Below, in pieces: positions 1 to 7,200 of a stretch of 17,871 nucleotides of DNA. The notes below the pieces were generated by a model. It ran no database searches. It was not told the DNA's origin and worked only from the letters and a program-made list of their open reading frames with translations. Source of the DNA: Bacillota bacterium (GTDB lineage: Bacteria; Bacillota; Clostridia; Acetivibrionales; DSM-1351). Position 1 is the first letter of the stretch. Each line of letters opens with the position of its first letter. A program made the translations under genes and the position numbers. The stretch is from NCBI GenBank assembly GCA_023412275.1, contig JAEYNY010000131.1:1-17871 (forward strand), written 5' to 3'.

Positions 1-16
1 AATGAGTCCCCCAATC

Positions 17-1795
17 CTACTTACCAAGAGTATTTTTATTATTAATTATTTTAATTACCAATTCTTCTTCAGGTGTAACATTAATTGTTTTAAAATTCTC
101 ATATATAACCATTCCCGGTTTTGCACCGGAAGGTTTTTTAACATTTCTGACAGTGGTATAGTCTACAGGAACATTGTAAGACATTTTTGCACTGCTGTGA
201 TATGCTGCAAGGGTTGCTGCTTCCAACAATGTAGAATCCGGAACGGTGTTGCGTTCAGTCCTGATAATAACGTGTGAACCGGGTATGTTTTTGGTATGAA
301 GCCATAAATCATTAGAAGCTGCTGTCTTTAGCGTAAGCAAGTCGTTCTGTTTATTGTTTTTGCCCACTAAAATCTGAAATCCGTCACTAGATACAAATTC
401 CAGAGGGGAAGACGGCTTATCCTGCTTTTTTTTGACATTCTTCAATGACTTTCTAATATAACCCTGGTCGATTAACTCCTGCCTTATTTCATCGATTTCC
501 TGTCTTGAACTGCAATTTTCAAGCATTGCTAGAACACTTTGAAGGTACTCAAGCTCTGACAAGGTTTCCTCAAGCTGTTTGGTTACATTTAAATGAGTAC
601 TTTTTGCCTTTGAATACTGTTTGAAATATTTTTGAGCATTATCCTGAGCAGATTTATACTCGTTTAGAGGAATATCAACGTATTCTTCATTTTCACTGTA
701 ATAATTCAGTGCACTCACTGATTTTGCACCTTCAGGTATGCAGTATATATTTGCAGTAATCAACTCTCCGTATAATTGGAGTTTATCTCTGTCCGCTACT
801 TCTCTAAGTTTTTCATTAAACATTGAGGCCTTTTTCTGGCATCTTTCAATACCATTTTTGACAACCTTTAAAACATCACCCATTTTCTGACCAAGACGTT
901 CATTGGTATCACGCAGCATGTAGTATTGGTCCAGAGCTGTAGACAAAAGGTCATAGCTTTTGTAGAAAACCTCTTTTGAAGGCTCAAAACAATAAAAGTC
1001 AATTGGCCTTAACAAGCTTTTATCTTCATAAACAATACAGGGTGAGAAATTATTGCTTTTAATTTTGTCAATATAATTTGCAAGGGCAACCTTAATTTTT
1101 TCTTTATCAGAGTCATTTAACTCATTTAAAGGAGTTTTTGGTTGAACCCCTGCAGCAGCACATATGTCGCGGCAGGTATAAGGACTAAATCCCTTAATAG
1201 TATTTAAAATCAAACCTTCCGGATGTTTGGCCCCTTCGATGTTTTCCTCATTGAAAATTTTATCAACTTCCATATTCTCAGGAAGCTCTTTATTCTGAGC
1301 AGGAGGCAGTATATAAATTCTGGCAGGCATAACTTCTCTGACACTGCTTATATCGCTGTCAACATGCTTAACGGAATCTATTATTTTATTTTCACTATTA
1401 AGTAGGATAATATTACTGTACTTGCCCATGATCTCTACAACAAGCTTTTTTACTGTTAGGTCTCCAAGCTCGTTGACAGACTCTATATTTAATGTAATTA
1501 CACGTTCATAATCATGGAAGCTTATATCCAAAAGCCTTCCGCCAGCAACATGTTTTCTCATAAGCATACAAAAAACAGGGGGGGTAGCAGGATTTTCCTT
1601 TTGCAAGGTTGTTAAATGAAGTCTTGGATTACTTGCATTTGCACTTGCAACAAGTCTGTAATTCTGACCTTTTGAACGTACCAACAAAACTATCTCATCG
1701 TTCTCAGGCTGGAATACCTTGTCTATCCGACCTCCTGAAAGTAAATCATTTAGTTCACTGACTATACATTTTGTTACTATTCCATCAAATGGCAT
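17..1795 (-). CDS. rqcH: RqcH / NFACT family ribosome quality control protein
   Basis: Member of the Rqc2/NEMF/RqcH family (older name: fibronectin-binding protein FbpA). The family binds obstructed 50S subunits carrying peptidyl-tRNA and drives C-terminal alanine tailing of stalled chains. The protein is 592 aa, a normal length. The NFACT-N domain covers about residues 1-200 (MPFDGIVTK opening, NELGD and VEIMGKYSNIIL blocks). A coiled-coil middle follows at about 270-440. The NFACT-R domain spans about 470-575, with DLWLHTKNIPGSHV starting near residue 496. I chose the ATG at 1795 because CAGGAG lies just upstream and MPFDG is the usual family N terminus. The frame stays open to 1864, but those extra 23 residues are unlike the family. 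The catalytic Asp-Arg pair near residues 97-98 reads Glu-Arg here. The role is assigned from the family. Confidence 0.93.
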   Translation of the reverse strand: MPFDGIVTKCIVSELNDLLSGGRIDKVFQPENDEIVLLVRSKGQNYRLVASANASNPRLHLTTLQKENPATPPVFCMLMRKHVAGGRLLDISFHDYERVITLNIESVNELGDLTVKKLVVEIMGKYSNIILLNSENKIIDSVKHVDSDISSVREVMPARIYILPPAQNKELPENMEVDKIFNEENIEGAKHPEGLILNTIKGFSPYTCRDICAAAGVQPKTPLNELNDSDKEKIKVALANYIDKIKSNNFSPCIVYEDKSLLRPIDFYCFEPSKEVFYKSYDLLSTALDQYYMLRDTNERLGQKMGDVLKVVKNGIERCQKKASMFNEKLREVADRDKLQLYGELITANIYCIPEGAKSVSALNYYSENEEYVDIPLNEYKSAQDNAQKYFKQYSKAKSTHLNVTKQLEETLSELEYLQSVLAMLENCSSRQEIDEIRQELIDQGYIRKSLKNVKKKQDKPSSPLEFVSSDGFQILVGKNNKQNDLLTLKTAASNDLWLHTKNIPGSHVIIRTERNTVPDSTLLEAATLAAYHSSAKMSYNVPVDYTTVRNVKKPSGAKPGMVIYENFKTINVTPEEELVIKIINNKNTLGK

Positions 1796-1839
1796 TTTTA
1801 AAGCTCCTGACATGCATATTTTAAAAAACGCAATTTGCA

Positions 1840-1863
1840 AAAAATAAAGCTGCAATAATTGCA
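1840..1863 (-). terminator. Weak hairpin plus T-tract between lrp and rqcH
   Basis: On the minus strand TGCAAT-T-ATTGCA is followed by a T-rich run (CTTTATTTTTT). It lies about 50 nt past the lrp stop and inside the putative rqcH leader. It could be a weak lrp terminator or a leader hairpin. The stem is only 6 bp and AT-rich, so this is tentative. Confidence 0.28.
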
Positions 1864-1876
1864 ACTTATTTTCCCA

Positions 1877-1907
1877 ATTATATTTAGTATATCATTTTAC
1901 AGGTCAA
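1877..1907 (-). promoter_or_regulatory. Possible promoter for rqcH
   Basis: Minus strand: TTGACC (1902-1907) and TATAAT (1877-1882), separated by 19 bp. The boxes are good but the spacer is longer than the ideal 17 bp. The predicted transcript would start near 1870 and have a leader of about 75 nt. Confidence 0.35.
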
Positions 1908-1911
1908 CAAA

Positions 1912-2400
1912 CTAGCTCTGTTTTTGATCAACTGAATCCACCGGCAGGCAGAAACTCTGCTTATCAGTGCTTAGAACCATACTGGTTTCAATTTTATTTA
2001 CGCCCGGAAATGAAAGAAGAGTATCGATAAGAAAGTCCCGGCAATCAGCTAGGTTGTGAGCAGCAATTTTAATCAGGTAATCCCAGCTGCCAGTAATATT
2101 ATAGCACTCAAGTATTTGAGGCGTTTCATTGATTTTTGACAAGAAAGAATTAGTTATATCTCTGGTATGAGGTGAAAGGTTTACAAAAGTAAATGCTATT
2201 ACTTCATATCCCAGCTTTTTTTCATCCATAACTGCTGCAAACTTTTTTATAACACCTATTTCCTTTAGTCTCTTTGTACGGCTGAGACATGCAGAAGGAG
2301 AGAGGCCAACCTTTTCGGCGAGGTCTTTGTTAGAAATTACGGGGTCTTCCTGTATTATTTCAAGTATTTGTTTATCTAATTCGTCAAAAGTAAATTGCAT
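1912..2400 (-). CDS. Lrp/AsnC family transcriptional regulator
   Basis: 162-aa feast/famine regulator of the Lrp/AsnC family. An N-terminal winged helix-turn-helix covers about residues 5-55 (LDKQILEIIQEDP opening, then DLAEKVGLSPSACLSRTKRL with the recognition helix). An RAM/AsnC ligand domain follows at about 65-145, including the CYNITGSWDYLIKI block typical of the effector-binding fold. Family members are dimers or octamers that bind DNA and respond to amino acids. The ATG at 2400 has GAGGTG 6-7 nt upstream. It lies 94 bp downstream of metY on the same strand, with a hairpin between them, so it may have its own promoter or be reached by read-through. Control of metY by this protein is suggested only by proximity. 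The effector cannot be told from sequence. Confidence 0.92.
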   Translation of the reverse strand: MQFTFDELDKQILEIIQEDPVISNKDLAEKVGLSPSACLSRTKRLKEIGVIKKFAAVMDEKKLGYEVIAFTFVNLSPHTRDITNSFLSKINETPQILECYNITGSWDYLIKIAAHNLADCRDFLIDTLLSFPGVNKIETSMVLSTDKQSFCLPVDSVDQKQS

Positions 2401-2429
2401 ATTAACACCTCATTAAAATATTGGCTGTT

Positions 2430-2479
2430 ACAAAATAATATGGATAACACTGCAATTAATTATAAGCAGTATTATCCAT
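2430..2479 (-). terminator. Hairpin after metY, likely Rho-independent terminator
   Basis: Arms 2440-2453 and 2466-2479 form a 14-bp stem with a 12-nt loop. As minus-strand RNA every position pairs, with one G-U wobble. As plus-strand RNA the same position is an A-C mismatch, which points to function in the minus transcript. It starts 15 nt past the metY stop and is followed by ATTATTTTGT, a weak U-tract. It could also be a regulatory palindrome ahead of lrp. Confidence 0.5.
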
Positions 2480-2494
2480 ACTAAATATATATAA

Positions 2495-3766
2495 TTAGTA
2501 ATCTTCCAAGGCCTGTTTTATGTCTGCTATTATATCTTCGACATTTTCAATACCTACGGAAAAACGGATAAGGCCCGGATCTATTCCAGCCTGTACAAGC
2601 TGTTCATCACTCAATTGCCTGTGTGTGGAACTGGCAGGGTGCAGTACCGCTGTTCTGCAATCAGCCACATGAACTACTATAGCTGCAAGCTTTAACTTAT
2701 CCATAAACTTAACTGCACCTTCTCGGCCACCTTTAATTCTGAAGGACACAACTCCGCTACAACCCTTTGGAAGATATTTTTCTGCAAGTGAGTGATATGG
2801 ATCGCTTGTTAGAGTAGGATAGCTTACAGATATTATTTTGTCGCTTGTTGAAAGATACTCTGCTACTTTTTCAGCGTTCTGGCAATGGCGTTCCATTCTC
2901 AAGTGAAGGGTTTCTAGTCCGAGATTTAGTAAAAATGCATTATTAGCAGACATGTAGCAGCCATAATCCCTGATAAGCTGTACTCTTGCTTTGGTTATGT
3001 ATGCAGCTTTACCGCAGTCCCTTGTATAAACCATACCATGGTAAGTATCATCAGGTTCTGTTAAACCGGGGAATTTGCCATTATCCCAGTTAAAGTTGCC
3101 TGAGTCAACTATAACTCCGCCAATGCTTACGGCATGTCCATCCATGTATTTAGTAGTGGAATGTATTACGATATCCGCACCATATTCTATAGGCCTTAAT
3201 AGGATTGGTGTTGCAAAGGTATTGTCTATTATAAGTGGAACATTGTTTTTGTGTGCTATTTTAGCAAACTTCTCAACATCAAGTACACTGATTTTAGGAT
3301 TTGCAATTGTTTCACCGAACAGAGCTTTTGTATTAGGCTGGAAAGCCTTTTGAATTTCTTCTTCCGAACTGTCCTGATCAACAAAAGTTACGTTTATACC
3401 GTGTTTTTTCAAGCTGGCGCCGAAGAGATTTATTGTTCCTCCATATATTGTTCCGGAGCAGACAAAATGATCTCCTGCTTGGCAGATATTAAGAATTGAT
3501 ATGAGAGAAGCTGCTTGCCCTGACGAGGTACAGAGAGCTCCGACACCGCCTTCCAGTGCAGCAATCTTGTTTTCAACGCATTCAACGGTAGGATTGCTGA
3601 TTCTGGAATACATGTGCCCCGGAACAGATAAGTCAAAAAGCTTGGCAACATGCTCAGTTGAGTCATATTTGTAGGTTGTACTCTGATAAATAGGAAGTAC
3701 ACGTGGCTGACCGTTTTCTGGTTTGTAGCCTTCCTGAAGGCATTTTGTTTCAATTTTCCATGACAT
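2495..3766 (-). CDS. metY: O-acetylhomoserine sulfhydrylase (MetY-type, PLP enzyme)
   Basis: 423-aa Cys/Met-metabolism PLP enzyme of the cystathionine gamma-synthase fold family. It probably joins sulfide to O-acetyl-L-homoserine to give homocysteine in the cytosol, feeding methionine synthesis. Visible marks are YSRISNPTV near residues 53-61 (phosphate/substrate region), DNTFATP at 181-187, and the PLP-binding lysine K206 in HSTTKYMDG. The C-terminal block HPASSTHRQL with RFSVGIENVEDI is characteristic. Length and the ETKCLQEGY opening fit the longer MetY group rather than MetB/MetC, which are nearer 380 aa. A broader O-acetylserine activity is possible. The ATG at 3766 has GAGGTGATT upstream. 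It is followed by a hairpin and then the Lrp-family gene, and preceded by a good sigma-A promoter. The leader is too short (about 60 nt) to hold an S-box riboswitch. Confidence 0.9.
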   Translation of the reverse strand: MSWKIETKCLQEGYKPENGQPRVLPIYQSTTYKYDSTEHVAKLFDLSVPGHMYSRISNPTVECVENKIAALEGGVGALCTSSGQAASLISILNICQAGDHFVCSGTIYGGTINLFGASLKKHGINVTFVDQDSSEEEIQKAFQPNTKALFGETIANPKISVLDVEKFAKIAHKNNVPLIIDNTFATPILLRPIEYGADIVIHSTTKYMDGHAVSIGGVIVDSGNFNWDNGKFPGLTEPDDTYHGMVYTRDCGKAAYITKARVQLIRDYGCYMSANNAFLLNLGLETLHLRMERHCQNAEKVAEYLSTSDKIISVSYPTLTSDPYHSLAEKYLPKGCSGVVSFRIKGGREGAVKFMDKLKLAAIVVHVADCRTAVLHPASSTHRQLSDEQLVQAGIDPGLIRFSVGIENVEDIIADIKQALEDY

Positions 3767-3832
3767 ATAATCACCTCATATAAAATTAATCGAATTATAT
3801 CTAAAACGAATATTATTTTCTTATAACAAAAG

Positions 3833-3860
3833 AATATAAAATAGAATACATATTTGTCAA
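3833..3860 (-). promoter_or_regulatory. Predicted sigma-A promoter of metY
   Basis: Minus strand: TTGACA (3855-3860), 16-bp spacer, TATATT (3833-3838). Transcription would start near 3826, giving a leader of about 60 nt. An imperfect AT-rich palindrome at about 3808-3838 overlaps the -10 and start region and could be an operator. This is inference. Confidence 0.6.
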
Positions 3861-3883
3861 GATAGATGTGAATATAATTTAAT

Positions 3884-3938
3884 AAAAAAGAGAAAAGGGG
3901 CTGTACTCCCATATAAAATTATTTTTAGACAACCCCTT
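3884..3938 (-). terminator. Rho-independent terminator of the 49-aa gene
   Basis: On the minus strand AAGGGGTTGT (3929-3938) pairs with ACAGCCCCTT (3895-3904), a 10-bp stem with one G-U pair. It is followed by TTCTCTTTTTTATT. It begins 13 nt after the stop of the small ORF at 3951-4100, which supports that ORF being a separate transcription unit. Confidence 0.78.
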
Positions 3939-3950
3939 AAAATTAACAGC

Positions 3951-4100
3951 CTATCGGAATTTTTCGATATCATCCTCAGACATTTTACTGTCATCATAGG
4001 TATTCTCTTTGGTATTACTTTGAAATCTTATTGGAATACTATTTACAATTCGCTCAAAAACGGTTAAAAGTGAGTCATCATCTATTTTTCTGTTTCTCAT
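3951..4100 (-). CDS. Small hypothetical protein, 49 aa
   Basis: Short gene with no recognised family. It opens MRNRKIDDDSLLTVFERIV and ends MSEDDIEKFR. The protein is hydrophilic, with a basic N-terminal tip, an acidic patch (DDD), a short amphipathic segment around residues 10-24 (LLTVFERIVNSIPI), and an acidic C-terminal third. No signal peptide, membrane segment or metal-binding cysteine is seen. GGAGGT (4108-4113) sits 7 nt before the ATG, a near-ideal ribosome site. The gene is followed at once by a convincing terminator and lies in the gap between yhgE and metY. A strong Shine-Dalgarno, clean frame and terminator together make it likely real. Function is unknown. Confidence 0.68.
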   Translation of the reverse strand: MRNRKIDDDSLLTVFERIVNSIPIRFQSNTKENTYDDSKMSEDDIEKFR

Positions 4101-4190
4101 TGCTCATACCTCCGTCTGCCAGATCTTGGCTATATAATAATGTGAATACCTTTATTAGTATTTTGCTAAAAATAAAGCAAAGATATGCTT

Positions 4191-4230
4191 CCAATAAAAA
4201 ACTGACATAGTTTAAAAACTATGTCAGTTT
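4191..4230 (-). terminator. Rho-independent terminator after yhgE
   Basis: Perfect 15-bp inverted repeat (4199-4213 and 4216-4230). In RNA it folds as a stem of about 13 bp with a short A/U loop. On the minus strand the stem is followed by TTTTTTATT. On the plus strand it is followed by ACGG, so it acts on the minus strand. It starts 34 nt beyond the yhgE stop. Confidence 0.85.
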
Positions 4231-4263
4231 ACGGATTTTGAAAATTATTAGAATTTATCTTAT

Positions 4264-6474
4264 TTAAGCTGAAACTTCTTCTGATATTTTAGCAAAATCA
4301 TCAGAATCAGAAGAAATACTTCCGTATCTCAACTTAGAAGAAACAAGGTTTAGTATTAGGAATCCTACGGCGATGGCAGCTAAAACAATAAGGCTCGATG
4401 CCAAGTATCCGTTGTTAATACCTGCAATTACTTCTCTTAATGCATTAACCGAATATGTCATTGGCATGAACGGATTAAGCACTTTAAAGAATCGTGGAAC
4501 AAGTTCCATAGGGAAGGTTCCTCCACAGGAAGTAAGCTGCAATATCAATAACAGAATTGCTAGGAACTTGCCTACATCTTTTAATTGTACAATTAAAAAT
4601 CTCATAATTGATGTAAATGCCAATGAAATTACTATACTTGTCAGTACAAAAAGTCCCATATTAGCAACTTCCAAGTGTAAACCTTTTACGATAACAAGGT
4701 CTAAAACAAGGGCCTGTGCAATGCCTATGAAAGTATATGCAAAAAATCTTATTACGCCACTTGCTTCTGAAATCTTGCGGAATTTTACTTCCGGGTCTAG
4801 ATAAATTGAGAAGAACATCAGCAATGCACCAACCCAAAGTGATAACGACACAAAATAAGGTGTAAAGGCTGTACCATAGTCAGGAATACCGTAAACCTTC
4901 TTTTCTGTAATTTTTACAGGATCTGCTGCATATTCCTTTAAGCCGTCTGTACCGTTTAATTTACCGTCAGCTTTTAAAAGGGAAGAGGATACGCCGCTGC
5001 TTGCTTCTGTTACGCCATCCTTAAGTTTGCCTAAACCATCCTGAATCTTTGTTTCACCATCAAGGATAACACCGGAATTCTTTGATAATTCCTCACTACC
5101 GGCTGCAAGTGCAGAAACTCCACCTGATAGTTTTTCAACTCCGGCTTTAACTGCTGAAGCACCGGAAGCAAGTTCCTTGGATTTATCAGAGGCAGTTTTT
5201 ATGCTACCGGCAGTATCACGTATACCTTGATTAATCATTGGGTATGACTTATACAATTCATTTGATCCTGAAGCAAGTTTACCTACAGCTTGAGATACAG
5301 AACCCATTTTTGTAGCCAACTTGGAGACTCCTACTACAAGTTCCCCTGAACCGTCAGCAAGATGTTTTCCATTAGAAGATAATTGTTCTCCGCCGGCTTT
5401 GAGCTGTTCGGGAGCAGACTTTGAGGTCTCCAGAGTAGCGATTACAGCCTTGAAATTGGGGTCTGTCATGGCTTCCGGATGACTTGCTACATATTTCTGA
5501 ATAGAGGTCGCCAATACAGATTGAGCCTGAGAAACCTTGTTTACAGATTCGATATACTTGTCAACACCTGATGTATAGGACAGTATTCCGCTGTTTAAGT
5601 CCGAGCTTCCTTTAGTCAGCTGAGGAATCTCCGGAGCCGCTGTAGTAATTTCTGAATTCAACTGGTTTAAACCTGAATTCAGAATTGAAAAGCCTGACAT
5701 AAACGTATTTGAACCGTTAACCAAACCGGCTATTTTATCAGAACCGCCGGATAAACTCCTGTAGAAAAGTTCTGCACCATCACTGAGCTGTTTTGAACCT
5801 TTTGCCAGAGTAGTAGAACCATTGTTGGCTTCTGCAAGACCGTTGTTTAGCTTATTGACACCGTCATTAAATTTCTTCTGACCGTCTACAATTTTACTAT
5901 TGCTGTCGTAGAGTAGTTCAGCTCCGTCTTTTATTTCCTTTAAACCATTATCAAGTTCCTTGAGACTATTAGGAAGGTCCTTTATCTGATCTAAAAGGGT
6001 TCCTACGATTTCTTCAGAAACGGACTTGGAGACTTTATCCTTAAACTCTAATGTTACCCTACTCAACACCTGACTTGCAAGGTAATTGCTCTTTTCATTA
6101 ACAGTATATGTCAAATTACCTTGCAACTTATCACTGTCGGCTGCTGAAGAAATATTTTTGGAGAAATCACCAGGTATATTAATTACTGCATAATATTTTT
6201 TGTTTTCCAAACCGTCCTTAGCATCAGATTCTGACGTAATAACCCATTTAAGGTTTTTATCGGTTTTTAGATTGTCTGTAATTTCTTTTCCAAGATTTCT
6301 GTTTTCGCCGCCTATAGTTGCTCCGTTATCTTGATTTACCACGGCTACAGGAAGTTTATCAAGTTTACTGTATGGATCCCAAAAGGCATCGAGATAGAAG
6401 AAACTGTAGACCAATGGAATTAATATAACTGCAATGACTACGGCAAATTTCTTGTACTTTTTCAGTTTTTGCAT
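4264..6474 (-). CDS. YhgE/Pip family membrane protein (ABC-2-like permease fold)
   Basis: 736-aa membrane protein of the YhgE/Pip (phage infection protein-like) group. One N-terminal transmembrane helix lies at about residues 9-29. A large extracytoplasmic region (about 30-540) follows, full of short repeats of the LxxGxxxLxxG type that form a long helical or coiled-coil domain. About five to six C-terminal helices follow (about 545-715), including the family block GGTFPMELVPRFFKVLNPFMPMTYSVNALRE (given here as its span, about residues 634-664). The fold resembles ABC-2 permeases, but no ATPase gene is adjacent. Relatives have been linked to phage adsorption, secretion and export. The exact substrate is unknown. 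I chose the ATG at 6474 because AAAGGAGGT sits 7-8 nt upstream. An in-frame ATG at 6510 would place that ribosome site inside the coding region. It lies downstream of a MarR-family gene on the same strand, with its own promoter and operator. Confidence 0.88.
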   Translation of the reverse strand: MQKLKKYKKFAVVIAVILIPLVYSFFYLDAFWDPYSKLDKLPVAVVNQDNGATIGGENRNLGKEITDNLKTDKNLKWVITSESDAKDGLENKKYYAVINIPGDFSKNISSAADSDKLQGNLTYTVNEKSNYLASQVLSRVTLEFKDKVSKSVSEEIVGTLLDQIKDLPNSLKELDNGLKEIKDGAELLYDSNSKIVDGQKKFNDGVNKLNNGLAEANNGSTTLAKGSKQLSDGAELFYRSLSGGSDKIAGLVNGSNTFMSGFSILNSGLNQLNSEITTAAPEIPQLTKGSSDLNSGILSYTSGVDKYIESVNKVSQAQSVLATSIQKYVASHPEAMTDPNFKAVIATLETSKSAPEQLKAGGEQLSSNGKHLADGSGELVVGVSKLATKMGSVSQAVGKLASGSNELYKSYPMINQGIRDTAGSIKTASDKSKELASGASAVKAGVEKLSGGVSALAAGSEELSKNSGVILDGETKIQDGLGKLKDGVTEASSGVSSSLLKADGKLNGTDGLKEYAADPVKITEKKVYGIPDYGTAFTPYFVSLSLWVGALLMFFSIYLDPEVKFRKISEASGVIRFFAYTFIGIAQALVLDLVIVKGLHLEVANMGLFVLTSIVISLAFTSIMRFLIVQLKDVGKFLAILLLILQLTSCGGTFPMELVPRFFKVLNPFMPMTYSVNALREVIAGINNGYLASSLIVLAAIAVGFLILNLVSSKLRYGSISSDSDDFAKISEEVSA

Positions 6475-6536
6475 AATTGTTACCTCCTTTTTCTCTGGAT
6501 AGATGTTCATTTGATTTTTACTTCACCACCTCGAAT

Positions 6537-6566
6537 ATTGTAAATTTAAATAATTTGAAATTCAAA
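6537..6566 (-). promoter_or_regulatory. Promoter of yhgE overlapped by a MarR-type operator
   Basis: Minus strand: TTGAAT (6560-6565), 17-bp spacer, TACAAT (6537-6542). The palindrome TTTGAATTTCAAA (6554-6566 on either strand) covers the -35 box. The same 13-mer occurs at the marR promoter. A repressor bound here would block polymerase. Confidence 0.62.
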
Positions 6567-6570
6567 GTAT

Positions 6571-6577
6571 TTCGACA
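6571..6577 (-). promoter_or_regulatory. Candidate Spo0A box upstream of yhgE promoter
   Basis: Minus strand TGTCGAA, inside TTTTGTCGAAATA. This matches the core of the Spo0A binding box and lies 4 nt upstream of the MarR-type operator and just upstream of the -35. A 7-bp match can arise by chance, but the placement at a promoter in a spore former is suggestive. Confidence 0.4.
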
Positions 6578-6585
6578 AAAAAAAA

Positions 6586-7056
6586 CTACTTATTCTTAAA
6601 TGAAAAAATATCATCAAAGTGTGAATCAAGTGATGAAAGTATATTAATCAGGGCTTTTCTTTCGTTCTCACTAAGAATACCGTATATTTTTTCAGCAAGT
6701 ATATTCCTAATAATAATAATTGATTCAAAAACATCTTTCCCGGTTTCAGAAAGAGAAATAAAAACTTGCCTTCTGTCTTCCTTGTCACGCCTTCTTATGA
6801 CATAACCTTTTTTAATTAGCCTGTCAACAGTAACAGTAGGAGTACCAAAAGTGACGCCCAAAGTATTTGCAATCTCTGACATCTTTTTGTCTTCCTCACC
6901 GCGACCAATGACAACTATAGTATTGATTTCGATAACAGTAAGATCATCAAGGGACTTACTAAAAAATTTCTTACTCTCAAGTTTATTGTACTTATCAAAA
7001 AGCTTTCTAAATAGTTCATCTACAATAAGTAAACTATTTTCTGTTTCTGAGTTCAT
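6586..7056 (-). CDS. MarR-family repressor, FabT-like
   Basis: 156-aa winged helix-turn-helix regulator of the MarR family. The DNA-binding core spans about residues 38-105: MSEIANTLGVTFGTPTVTV as helix and recognition helix, DRLIKKGYVIRRR, then the wing at DKEDRRQVFISLSETG. The first and last helices form the dimer domain. The helix-3 region (TVIEINTIVVIG) and the TFGT turn resemble FabT, the fatty-acid synthesis repressor of Gram-positive bacteria. Its putative operator, TTTGAATTTCAAA, also resembles the TTTGA...TCAAA FabT box as I recall it. The gene is not next to fab genes here. Its neighbour on the same strand is yhgE, and the operator occurs at both promoters, so it probably represses itself and yhgE. 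GAGG lies about 11 nt before the ATG. The ligand (acyl-ACP or a lipophilic compound) is inference. Confidence 0.9.
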   Translation of the reverse strand: MNSETENSLLIVDELFRKLFDKYNKLESKKFFSKSLDDLTVIEINTIVVIGRGEEDKKMSEIANTLGVTFGTPTVTVDRLIKKGYVIRRRDKEDRRQVFISLSETGKDVFESIIIIRNILAEKIYGILSENERKALINILSSLDSHFDDIFSFKNK

Positions 7057-7076
7057 GATTCTTAATCCTCACTTAA

Positions 7077-7089
7077 TTTGAATTTCAAA
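7077..7089 (-). promoter_or_regulatory. Operator at the marR start region
   Basis: Palindrome TTTGAATTTCAAA, identical to the copy at 6554-6566. It falls 12 bp downstream of the marR -10 box, around or just past the predicted start of transcription. This is a classic autorepression position. Confidence 0.6.
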
Positions 7090-7101
7090 CTATTTTATTT
7101 T

Positions 7102-7130
7102 AATATACTACTGATCGATTAAAAAGTAAA
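7102..7130 (-). promoter_or_regulatory. Predicted sigma-A promoter of the marR-family gene
   Basis: Minus strand: TTTACT (7125-7130), 17-bp spacer, TATATT (7102-7107). It sits directly upstream of the operator at 7077-7089 and 46 bp from the ATG. Confidence 0.6.
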
Positions 7131-7200
7131 CTGGTTTTATCAAAAAAGTTAATGCAAACTTACAAATTTTAGGATATGTATTTACTTGAATACAAAATAA

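Noticed and set aside
3767..3832. S-box (SAM) riboswitch upstream of metY
   Set aside because: The predicted leader is only about 60 nt, AT-rich, and lacks the conserved S-box blocks.
3430..3912. 160-codon minus-strand frame overlapping the start of metY
   Set aside because: Most of it lies in another frame of metY and its AT-rich upstream region. It has no good ribosome site and no recognisable protein features.
4373..4804. 143-codon plus-strand frame inside yhgE
   Set aside because: Antisense shadow of the conserved transmembrane part of YhgE, with no ribosome site.
6475..6510. Longer start for yhgE at the ATG at 6510
   Set aside because: It would put the perfect AAAGGAGGT inside the coding region and add an unusual hydrophilic lead before the family start. 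The ATG at 6474 is preferred.
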